This document shows positions 36,441-43,558 of a stretch of DNA of 64,000 nucleotides, one piece after another; within the stretch, counting starts at the first letter, position 1; each line of letters opens with the position of its first letter. This DNA is from JASHPR01 sp963729365. GTDB lineage: Bacteria > Actinomycetota > Actinomycetes > Streptosporangiales > Streptosporangiaceae. Under the pieces are notes generated by a model. That model had not been told where the DNA came from, searched no databases, and saw only the letters and a program-made list of their open reading frames with translations. The translations under genes and the position numbers were made by a program. The DNA lies in contig CAVSNQ010000024.1 in the NCBI GenBank assembly GCA_963729365.1, positions 1 through 64,000 of the forward strand, given 5' to 3'.

Positions 36441-37944
36441 GCTCGCCGCGGCGCTCGTTCCCTACGACGAGGCCGTGTCCCGCTACGAGCCGGTGATCGG
36501 CCTGGAGACCCATGTCGAGCTCGGCACGGTGACCAAGATGTTCTGCGGCTGCCCGGTGGCGTTCGGCGCCGAGCCGAACGCGTCGGTGTGCCCCGTCTGC
36601 CTCGGCCTGCCGGGCTCGCTGCCGGTGGCCAACCGGACCGCGATCGAGTACACGATCAAGATCGGCCTGGCGCTGAACTGCTCGATCGCCGCCTGGTGCC
36701 GGTTCGCGCGGAAGAACTACTTCTACCCGGACATGCCGAAGGACTTCCAGATCTCGCAGTACGACGAGCCGCTGTGCACCGACGGCTGGCTGGATGTGGC
36801 CGTCGGCGAGACCGTGGTGCGGGTCGGCATCGAGCGTGTCCACCTGGAAGAGGACACCGGCAAGTCGCTGCACGTCGGCGGGGCCACGGGGCGGATACAG
36901 GGGGCCGACTACTCGCTGGTGGACTACAACCGGGCCGGGATCCCGCTGGTCGAGGTGGTCACCAAGCCGGTCTCGGGCACCGGCGCGCTCGCGCCCGTCG
37001 TCGCCCGCGCTTACGTCACCGAGCTGCGGGACCTGCTGCGGGCGCTGGGCGTCTCCGATGTCCGCATGGAAGAGGGCTCGCTGCGCAGCGACGTGAACAC
37101 GTCGCTTTCGCCGCGCGGCTCGGGCACCTGGGGGACCAGGACCGAGACCAAGAACGTCAACTCGCTGCGCTCGGTCGAGCGCGCCGTCCGGTCCGAGATC
37201 GAGCGCCAGGCGGCCGTGCTCGACGGCGGCGGCCGGGTGGTACAGGAAACCAGGCACTTCCACGAGGACAGCGGCACCACCACCGCGGGCCGGAGCAAGG
37301 AAGAGGCACAGGACTACCGGTATTTCCCCGAGCCGGACCTGGTCCCGGTGGCGCCGTCGCGCGAGTGGGTCGAGCAGATCCGGGCGACGCTGCCGGAGCT
37401 TCCCGCGGTCCGCCGGGCCCGGCTGCAGCAGGACTGGGGCCTGTCCGACCTCGACATGGCCGCACTGCGGAACGCGGAGGCGCTCGACCTGGTGGCCGAG
37501 ACCGTCGACGCGGGCGCCCCGCCGGCGGAGGCGCGCAACTGGTGGCTCGGCGAGCTTTCGCGCCGGGCCAACGAGTCCGGCACCGAACTCGCCGCCCTGC
37601 CCGTGACCCCGGCCCAGGTGGCCCGGGTCACCGCGCTGGTCGCGTCCGGGGCGCTCAATGCCAAGCTGGCCCGGCAGGTACTCGACGGCGTGCTGGCCGG
37701 CGAGGGCTCGCCGGACGAGATCGTCGCGGCCCGCGGCCTGGCCGTGGTCAGCGATGACGCACCGCTGCTGGCCGCGATCGACGAGGCGATCGCGGCCCAC
37801 CCCGACGTGGCCGAGAAGATCCGCTCCGGCAAGACGGCCGCCGCGGGCGTCCTGGTCGGCGCCGTGATGAAAGCCACCCGCGGCCAGGCCGACGCCGCCC
37901 GCGCCCGCGCCCTGATCCTCCAGCGCCTGACCGGGACCGGCTGA
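36433..37944 (+). CDS. gatB: Asp/Glu-tRNA amidotransferase subunit B
   Basis: Phosphorylates the misacylated aminoacyl-tRNA and transamidates it. 503 aa. Seen: YEPVIGLETHVELGTVTKMFCGC (zinc/Mg site), PNASVCPVCLGLPGSLPV, KNYFYPDMPKDFQISQYDEPL, LEEDTGKSLH, and the C-terminal YqeY-like tail ending in GQADAARARALI. With GluRS and tRNA-Gln in the same window, the indirect Gln-tRNA pathway is likely. ATG 36433 lies inside the gatA end. Confidence 0.96.
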   Translation: MTELAAALVPYDEAVSRYEPVIGLETHVELGTVTKMFCGCPVAFGAEPNASVCPVCLGLPGSLPVANRTAIEYTIKIGLALNCSIAAWCRFARKNYFYPDMPKDFQISQYDEPLCTDGWLDVAVGETVVRVGIERVHLEEDTGKSLHVGGATGRIQGADYSLVDYNRAGIPLVEVVTKPVSGTGALAPVVARAYVTELRDLLRALGVSDVRMEEGSLRSDVNTSLSPRGSGTWGTRTETKNVNSLRSVERAVRSEIERQAAVLDGGGRVVQETRHFHEDSGTTTAGRSKEEAQDYRYFPEPDLVPVAPSREWVEQIRATLPELPAVRRARLQQDWGLSDLDMAALRNAEALDLVAETVDAGAPPAEARNWWLGELSRRANESGTELAALPVTPAQVARVTALVASGALNAKLARQVLDGVLAGEGSPDEIVAARGLAVVSDDAPLLAAIDEAIAAHPDVAEKIRSGKTAAAGVLVGAVMKATRGQADAARARALILQRLTGTG

Positions 37945-38019
37945 CCCCCGCGCACCAGCGGTCAGCGCAGACCCGTCCCGCCCAGCCCGCCCGGGCCGTG
38001 GAATTTCCGCTCGGTGCGG

Positions 38020-38025
38020 TACGTT
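38020..38025 (+). promoter_or_regulatory. Candidate -10 element of the metG leader transcript
   Basis: TACGTT lies 9 nt before the leader-peptide ATG at 38035, so a transcript would begin only a few bases before that ATG. No good -35 is visible. Confidence 0.4.
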
Positions 38026-38034
38026 GAGCCAACC

Positions 38035-38073
38035 ATGACGTCTCATGCAAGCCAGGTGATGATGCCCCGCTAG
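38035..38073 (+). CDS. Candidate 12-aa leader peptide (MTSHASQVMMPR) upstream of metG
   Basis: ATG to TAG, encoding M-T-S-H-A-S-Q-V-M-M-P-R. Two adjacent Met codons (38059-38064) sit immediately before a hairpin that overlaps the stop codon. The peptide precedes the gene for methionyl-tRNA synthetase by 101 bp. This is the layout of a ribosome-mediated attenuation leader sensing charged tRNA-Met. That it is translated is inferred. Confidence 0.6.
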   Translation: MTSHASQVMMPR

Positions 38074-38130
38074 CGGGGCTACTTGACGCTGCCCGGACGA
38101 CGTCCGACAACGAGGCCCCGAGGGGCCTCG
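38064..38130 (+). promoter_or_regulatory. Candidate attenuator with mutually exclusive hairpins upstream of metG
   Basis: Hairpin 1 pairs 38064-38070 (GCCCCGC) with 38073-38079 (GCGGGGC). The terminator-like hairpin 2 pairs 38111-38119 (CGAGGCCCC) with 38122-38130 (GGGGCCTCG). The right arm of hairpin 1 (CGGGGC, 38074-38079) is also complementary to GCCCCG (38115-38120) inside hairpin 2, so an antiterminator can form if a ribosome stalls on the Met codons and covers the left arm of hairpin 1. There is no long U-tract after hairpin 2. Confidence 0.65.
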
Positions 38131-38174
38131 ATTCATGTCCGCGGTCGGAGCCCCCGCCACTCCAGGAGGTTCCG

Positions 38175-39767
38175 ATGAACAACCAGCGTGTCTACCTCAG
38201 CACCACGATCCCGTACGTCAACGCCCGCCCGCACCTGGGCCACGCGCTCGAACTCGTCCAGGCCGACGTGCTGGCCCGGCACCACCGCGAGGCCGGTGAC
38301 CAGGTGCGGCTGCAGACCGGCACCGACGACAACTCGCTCAAGAACGTGCTGGCGGCCGAGGCGGAAGGGATCGGCACGGCCGAGCTCGTCGAGCGCAACG
38401 CCGCCGCCTTCGCCGCGCTGCGCGAGCCGCTGTCGCTGTCGTTTGACGACTTCATCCGCACCGGCAGCGACCCGCGCCACCGGCCCGGGGTCGAGCGGCT
38501 CTGGCGGGCCTGCGCGGCCCGCGGCGACCTGTACCGCAGGCACTACGAGGGCTTGTACTGCGTCGGCTGCGAGCAGTTCTACCAGCCCGCCGAGCTGTCG
38601 GCCGGACGGTGCCCGGAGCACGGGACCGAGCCGCAGCGGGTGGCTGAGGAGAACTGGTTCTTCCGGCTCTCCCGGTACGCCCGCCAGCTCCACGACCTGA
38701 TCAGCTCCGGCCAGCTGCGGATCGAGCCCGGCGCGCGGCGCAACGAGGTGCTGAGTTTCATCGCGGGCGGGCTGGAGGACTTCAGCGTGTCGCGCTCCAC
38801 GGCCCGGGCCCGCGGCTGGGGCATCCCCGTCCCCGGCGACCCGAGCCAGGTGATCTATGTCTGGTGGGACGCGCTGGGCAACTACATCACCTCGCTCGGC
38901 TACGGCACCGGCGGCGCGGACTACCGGCGCTGGTGGACCGAATCCGACCGCCGGGTACACCTGGTCGGCAAGGGGGTGCTGCGCTTTCACGCCGTGTACT
39001 GGCCAGCGATCCTGCTGTCGGCGGGCGAGCCGCTGCCCACTGACATCCTGGTGCACGACTATCTCACGCTCGGCGGCAACAAGATCAGCAAGTCCGTCGT
39101 CTCGGACGACACCACCGACCCGGTCGCGCTGGTCGGCCGGTACGGGACCGACGCGGTGCGCTGGTGGCTGCTGCGCGAGGTGCCGCGCGTCGGCGATGCC
39201 GACTTCACCGTGTCCAGGCTGGTCGCCAGGGCGAACGGCGATCTCGCCAATGACCTGGGCAACCTGGTCAGCCGCGTGGTCACGCTGGTGCACCGCTACC
39301 GGCAGGGACACGTGCCGCGGGTGGCCGGGAACCACGGGCCCGCGACGGCCGGGTCCGCGACGGCCGGGTCCGCGACGGCCGGGCCCGCGACGGCCGGGTC
39401 CGCGCTGGCCGCCGCTCGCCGCGACGCGCCGGAACGTATAGCGACGGCGCTGGCCGCCTTCGACTTCCGCGCCGCCACGGCAGCGGTCTGGGACGTGGTC
39501 GACGAGGCCAACCGTTTCGTGGAGCGGGCCGAGCCCTGGCGCCTGGCGCGGGCTGAACGCGACGGCGACCGCGCCGCGGGCGAGTTGCTCGACGAGTCCC
39601 TGGCCCTGCTCATCGCCGCCTGCGCGGACCTGGGCAGGCTCCTGGCCCCGTTCCTGCCCGGCCTGGCCGCGCGAATCCAGGCCGCCTGCGACGATCCGGC
39701 CGGGCAGCTCCCCCCGGCGCAGCCGGTGTTCCCTCGCCTCGAGCCGCCGGGCCTGGCCGCCGCCTGA
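38175..39767 (+). CDS. metG: Methionyl-tRNA synthetase
   Basis: Class I aminoacyl-tRNA synthetase, 530 aa. Seen: the HIGH motif as HLGHA (residues about 18-22), the zinc knuckle CVGCEQFY plus CPEHG, catalytic-domain VYVWWDALGNYITSLGY, and the KMSKS loop as NKISKS. The anticodon-binding domain begins after a 4 x 15-bp tandem repeat encoding ATAG(S/P)-A repeats. It lacks the C-terminal EMAP-like domain. Strong AGGAGGT precedes ATG 38175. Another MetRS may exist elsewhere in the genome; this copy sits between gatB and serA behind the candidate attenuator. Confidence 0.93.
   Translation: MNNQRVYLSTTIPYVNARPHLGHALELVQADVLARHHREAGDQVRLQTGTDDNSLKNVLAAEAEGIGTAELVERNAAAFAALREPLSLSFDDFIRTGSDPRHRPGVERLWRACAARGDLYRRHYEGLYCVGCEQFYQPAELSAGRCPEHGTEPQRVAEENWFFRLSRYARQLHDLISSGQLRIEPGARRNEVLSFIAGGLEDFSVSRSTARARGWGIPVPGDPSQVIYVWWDALGNYITSLGYGTGGADYRRWWTESDRRVHLVGKGVLRFHAVYWPAILLSAGEPLPTDILVHDYLTLGGNKISKSVVSDDTTDPVALVGRYGTDAVRWWLLREVPRVGDADFTVSRLVARANGDLANDLGNLVSRVVTLVHRYRQGHVPRVAGNHGPATAGSATAGSATAGPATAGSALAAARRDAPERIATALAAFDFRAATAAVWDVVDEANRFVERAEPWRLARAERDGDRAAGELLDESLALLIAACADLGRLLAPFLPGLAARIQAACDDPAGQLPPAQPVFPRLEPPGLAAA
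39341..39400 (+). repeat. 4 x 15-bp in-frame tandem repeat within metG
   Basis: Four copies of CGCGACGGCCGGG(T/C)C encode Ala-Thr-Ala-Gly-Ser/Pro units at the junction between the catalytic and anticodon-binding domains. The length is a multiple of three, so the frame is kept; it acts as a flexible linker and could vary in copy number between strains. Confidence 0.85.
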
Positions 39768-39875
39768 CCCCGGCCCGCGCCGACGTGTAACACGCGCCCG
39801 AAGCGCCGGTGTCACATCGGCGCTGCGGGCCGCGCCGGCGACGCGAGGTACGCGGCGGCCACGCTCCCGGGCGCG

Positions 39876-40244
39876 CTAGGCATCGTCCGACGGCAGATCG
39901 TCCGGGCCGGGCGGCGGGTACAGCGGAGACTGACCGCCCGGCGGCCGGATCTGGCCGAACCTCTGCTCATACAGCGTCAGGTTCTGGTTGATGGTCCTGA
40001 TGATGTCGAACACGGCGGTCGGCGGTACCCGGATCCGGGCCACGAGCCGGTGCGGTGCCTGGATCACTTCCTCGCCGTCCTCGGTCCTGGCCGACCGCGG
40101 CGGCTCGCTGCTGACCAGGAAGTCGAAGGTGAACTCGTGCCCGGTGTGCCAGATCGCGAGGGCGTTGGCGTACGAGCCGGCCTCCAGGGCGGGATCCGCA
40201 TGCGTCTCGAACGTCATCCTGGGCTGGGCAGGCGGATCGGTCAC
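39876..40244 (-). CDS. DUF3467 family protein
   Basis: 122 aa. The core reads ALEAGSYANALAIWHTGHEFTFDFL, then RLVARIRVPPTAVFDIIRTINQNLTLYEQRFG, which is the DUF3467 pattern, followed by a Pro-rich acidic tail. No function is established for the family. I chose GTG 40244 over an open extension to 40328; TACGGT lies 6 nt upstream, a leaderless arrangement. It is convergent with metG. Confidence 0.72.
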   Translation of the reverse strand: MTDPPAQPRMTFETHADPALEAGSYANALAIWHTGHEFTFDFLVSSEPPRSARTEDGEEVIQAPHRLVARIRVPPTAVFDIIRTINQNLTLYEQRFGQIRPPGGQSPLYPPPGPDDLPSDDA

Positions 40245-40601
40245 CTCAGCACCGTACCCTCGACGGCCCGGCCCCGGGCCTCGTCGGTGAGCAGGCCGGA
40301 CGCTCCCTCGGTGGGAAACGGCGGGCAAATGTGATCACAGGTGACTACTGAAGTTGTCTCCCGCTGGACGCACATCCTCAATCGAAGCGTGACCTTGCAC
40401 ACGTACAGTGAATGCATATCGCTGATTGCGAGACCGCGTCCAGTACGCCGACGATCCCCGCAACGCCTGGCGGTACGGGAAAATGTGTACTGGTGATCAC
40501 GAGCCGCAGTGCCGCTCCTCGTGATGGGACGCGTACCGGGTCGGCCTAGGGGTCGGCAAGGCTGACGCTGCTCCCCTGGACGCGGCGAAAAGGAGGCTCT
40601 G
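40245..40601. promoter_or_regulatory. Intergenic region between DUF3467 and the second c-di-GMP gene
   Basis: About 357 bp with lower GC content in its middle. It holds the DUF3467 promoter at one end and, at the other, the strong AAAAGGAGG that serves the short ORF at 40602. No gene with a recognisable domain is present. Confidence 0.4.
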
Positions 40602-40634
40602 GTGCGGTCGGATGGATCCGGCGGCGCGCGATGA
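40602..40634 (+). CDS. Ten-codon upstream ORF coupled to the c-di-GMP enzyme
   Basis: GTG with AAAAGGAGG 5 nt upstream encodes VRSDGSGGAR; its TGA overlaps the ATG of the following gene (ATGA). The only strong ribosome-binding site in the region serves this uORF, so translation of the downstream enzyme is probably by reinitiation. Whether the peptide itself matters is unknown. Confidence 0.5.
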   Translation: MRSDGSGGAR

Positions 40635-43384
40635 GCCTGGCCATCCTGGCAGGAGCGGCCGGGGCTCTGGCGGCTGTCGCCGCGGCGGCCTGCCTCTGGC
40701 GCGGGTCGATCCGCTATGAGTCATCCGTCCGTAATGCCTACCGGGCGTTCGCGGCCGCCGCGCTGCTCTGGGGCGCGGGCTTCGTCGCGCAGGAAGCCAT
40801 GGCGGCCACCGGCGCGGGGACCTCGCTGACCTTCGCCGACCTGCTTTCCCTGCTGGCCCTGCCGGCGCTGGGGGTCGGCCTGGCCAGCCTGGCCAGCGTG
40901 CGCAAGGCGGCGGACCGCGATGACCGGCCCGCGCCCCGGGCGCAGGCCCGCGATGCGGTGGCGTGGGTGGCCGACGCTGGCCTGCTGTCCGCCGCCCTGT
41001 TCGTCATCGCCTGGGTATCGGTGCTCGGATCCGAGTACCGCCGGACCGGCGAGTCGGCCGGCGTTTTCACCATCCAGGCGATCCATCCGATCGCCGACAT
41101 CATCGTGCTCGGCGTGCTGCTGGCGCTGGCGGTGCGCGCCGGGCGGGCAGGGCTGGTGCCCTACCTCGCCCTGTTCGTGGTGGCCGTGGGTGAGTTGCTC
41201 GCTGTCGGCGCCAGGATCAGCGGAATGCGGCCGGGGGCCTGGGCGGTGGTCATCCAGCTGGCCGGGTTCTGCCTGCTGGGGACGGCGGTGCTGGTCAGGG
41301 AAGCTCGCGAGGCACCGCCGCGACGCCGGCCGGGCTGGCCTGACGGCCTGCCCGCGGCAACCCTGGTGGCGGCGCTGGCCGCGGCCGTGGCCGCGATCGT
41401 GGTGATCGGCTGGGCCCTGGGCGGCGGATCGTTCGCCGAGCCCGCCGTGGTGGTGTGCGGGGGAGTCGCCGCGCTCGCGCTGGTCGCCAGGGTCGCCGAG
41501 CTCCTCAGGCGGGAGCACACCGCGGCCGAGATGTCGCAGGAATCGGAGCACAGGTTCCGTGAGCTGGCCGACCGCACCAGTGACGTCGTCCTCGTCTGCG
41601 ACCGGGACGGGATCATCAGGTACGCCAGCCCCGCCGTCGGCGAGTACGGCTACACATCCGCCGAACTCGAGGGCAGGTCGCTGTCCGAGCTCATTCATCC
41701 GGAGGACCGGGCGGCCGGCGTCAGGACCGTCCGGGCGGTCGGCAGCGGCCGTCAGCCGGACCGGTTGCCGTGCCGCGTCCGGTCAGCCGACGGCACGTGG
41801 CGGCACGTCGAGTCCACGGTGTCCCGGTATCGCGAGATGGGTGCCCCGGACCGGCTGCTCATTACCGCGCGCGACGTCAGCGACCAGATAGCGCTGCGCA
41901 GGCAGGTAACGTACCTGACCTACCACGACGGGCTCACCGGGCTGCCGAACCGCGCGTACGTCGAGGACCGGGCGAAGGACGCCATCGACCGCGCCGCTGC
42001 CGTGGAGCCGGATCGCCCGCCGGCCCAGGCCGGTGCGATCTTCCTGGACCTGGACGGCTTCACCGGGGTCAACGACTCGGTCGGGCACGGCGCGGGCGAC
42101 CTGCTGCTCGCTCAGGCCGCCCGCCGCCTCCGCGCCGCGGTGCCGCCAGAGGACACGGTGGCTCGCTGGGGCGGCGACGAGTTCGCGGTGCTCGTCGAGA
42201 GCGCCGCGAGCGCGCCGGAGATCGTTGATATCGCGGAAAGCCTGGCCAGAGCGATAGCCGCGGAGCCGTTCCATGTTGCCGATCGTGAAATCTCGCTCAC
42301 GGCCAGCATCGGTGTGGCCCTCACCGGCGGAGGTGCGCCCGGGCACCTGCTGCGCAACGCCGACGTGGCCATGTCCCGGGCCAAGGAATCCGGCGGCGGC
42401 CGGGTAGAGGTCTTCGCCGCGCACATGCACGCCGACGTGATGCGCAGGCTCGAGCTGGCCAGCGATCTGCGGGCCGCGATCACCGGGGGCCAGCTGAGTC
42501 TTGAGTACCAGCCCGTGGTGGAGTTCGCGACGTCCCGGGTGACCGGGGTGGAGGCACTGGTGCGCTGGTCGCGCGCCGGGCACCAGGTTCCGCCGGTCGA
42601 GTTCCTCGGCGTGGCCGAGGACTCCGGGCTCATCGTGCCGCTTGGCGAGCAGGTGCTGCGCGAGGCATGCGCCCAGGCGGTGGCCTGGCGCGACTCCGGC
42701 TGGCCGATCGACGTCTCGGTGAACTTCTCGCTGCGGCAGGTCACGGCGGCCGGATTTGCCGCGTCCGTGCTGTCGGCGCTGGACGAGACCGGCCTGCCGC
42801 CCGGCGCGCTGACCCTGGAAGTCGCCGAGCGGGTGCTGATCGAGGGTGCCGGGCCGATGGCGGACGGGCTGGCCGAGCTTCGCCGCCACGGCGTGCGGCT
42901 GGCCATCGACGACTTCGGCACCGGGTACGCGTCCCTCGTCTACCTCAGGCAGCTGGCCGTGGACATCATCAAGATCGACCCCTCCTTCGTGGCCGGCCTG
43001 GGCGCGGATGCCACGCTGGCCATGCTCACCCGCGCGATCATCCAGGTCGGACACGATCTCGGCATCGAGGTCGTGGCGGAGGGGATCGAACGGCCCGAGC
43101 ACCTTGAGCTGCTGCGGGAAATGGGCTGCGGGCTCGGCCAGGGATACCTGATCGCCAAGCCGATGGACGCGCGGGGCATCGAGGCTCTGGTCGGCGGCGG
43201 CTGGCCGGGCGGCGATTCTCGGGCTGACGCCGGGTCCGGGGACGCGGGCGACGGCGAGGTGCTCGATGCCGATCCGGGCGCCGAACCCGAGTTCGCCCCC
43301 GATCCCGGGGCGGCTGCCGATCCCGCCCTGAACCCAGGCGAGGCCCCCGCGCCGGCCACGCCCGCCGCTGCGCCGGCCCAGTGA
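40631..43384 (+). CDS. Membrane PAS-GGDEF-EAL cyclic-di-GMP enzyme
   Basis: 917 aa. Residues 1-300 hold about 8-9 hydrophobic helices. A PAS domain follows (FRELADRTSDVVLVCDRDGI), then GGDEF (RWGGDEFAVLV) without an RxxD inhibitory site (PPED at that position), then EAL (VEALVRWSR, LEVAERVL, IDDFGTGYASLVY, IKIDPSF, AEGIERPE, GQGYLIAKP). The C-terminal 45 residues are Asp/Pro/Ala-rich and disordered. Both catalytic motifs are intact. Its place before serA matches a PAS-GGDEF-EAL gene in Streptomyces. Confidence 0.92.
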   Translation: MSLAILAGAAGALAAVAAAACLWRGSIRYESSVRNAYRAFAAAALLWGAGFVAQEAMAATGAGTSLTFADLLSLLALPALGVGLASLASVRKAADRDDRPAPRAQARDAVAWVADAGLLSAALFVIAWVSVLGSEYRRTGESAGVFTIQAIHPIADIIVLGVLLALAVRAGRAGLVPYLALFVVAVGELLAVGARISGMRPGAWAVVIQLAGFCLLGTAVLVREAREAPPRRRPGWPDGLPAATLVAALAAAVAAIVVIGWALGGGSFAEPAVVVCGGVAALALVARVAELLRREHTAAEMSQESEHRFRELADRTSDVVLVCDRDGIIRYASPAVGEYGYTSAELEGRSLSELIHPEDRAAGVRTVRAVGSGRQPDRLPCRVRSADGTWRHVESTVSRYREMGAPDRLLITARDVSDQIALRRQVTYLTYHDGLTGLPNRAYVEDRAKDAIDRAAAVEPDRPPAQAGAIFLDLDGFTGVNDSVGHGAGDLLLAQAARRLRAAVPPEDTVARWGGDEFAVLVESAASAPEIVDIAESLARAIAAEPFHVADREISLTASIGVALTGGGAPGHLLRNADVAMSRAKESGGGRVEVFAAHMHADVMRRLELASDLRAAITGGQLSLEYQPVVEFATSRVTGVEALVRWSRAGHQVPPVEFLGVAEDSGLIVPLGEQVLREACAQAVAWRDSGWPIDVSVNFSLRQVTAAGFAASVLSALDETGLPPGALTLEVAERVLIEGAGPMADGLAELRRHGVRLAIDDFGTGYASLVYLRQLAVDIIKIDPSFVAGLGADATLAMLTRAIIQVGHDLGIEVVAEGIERPEHLELLREMGCGLGQGYLIAKPMDARGIEALVGGGWPGGDSRADAGSGDAGDGEVLDADPGAEPEFAPDPGAAADPALNPGEAPAPATPAAAPAQ

Positions 43385-43490
43385 CGTCAGGGCGCCTGTG
43401 CCTCCCGGCTGCGCGAGCGGGGCCCGCCCGGCCCGCACCGCTGCCGTGCCTGCGGGTCCCTGCGCTGGCCACGGCCCCCGGCGTCGTAAT

Positions 43491-43508
43491 TTGTGAAAGC
43501 CTTCACAA
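43491..43508. promoter_or_regulatory. Crp/GlxR-type binding site upstream of serA
   Basis: TTGTGAAAGCCTTCACAA: a perfect TGTGA-N6-TCACA dyad at 43492-43507. It lies just before TAGACT (43517-43522), a likely -10 element, and so overlaps the -35 region. That placement favours repression of serA by a Crp-family protein. Binding is inferred. Confidence 0.6.
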
Positions 43509-43558
43509 GCATCGCCTAGACTGTGGCCCTGACCGCTGCCGCTATCCGAAGGGCTAAC

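Noticed and set aside
38035..38130. T-box riboswitch upstream of metG
   Set aside because: No T-box consensus (TGGNACCGCG) or specifier loop; the leader is too short. The peptide-attenuator reading fits better.
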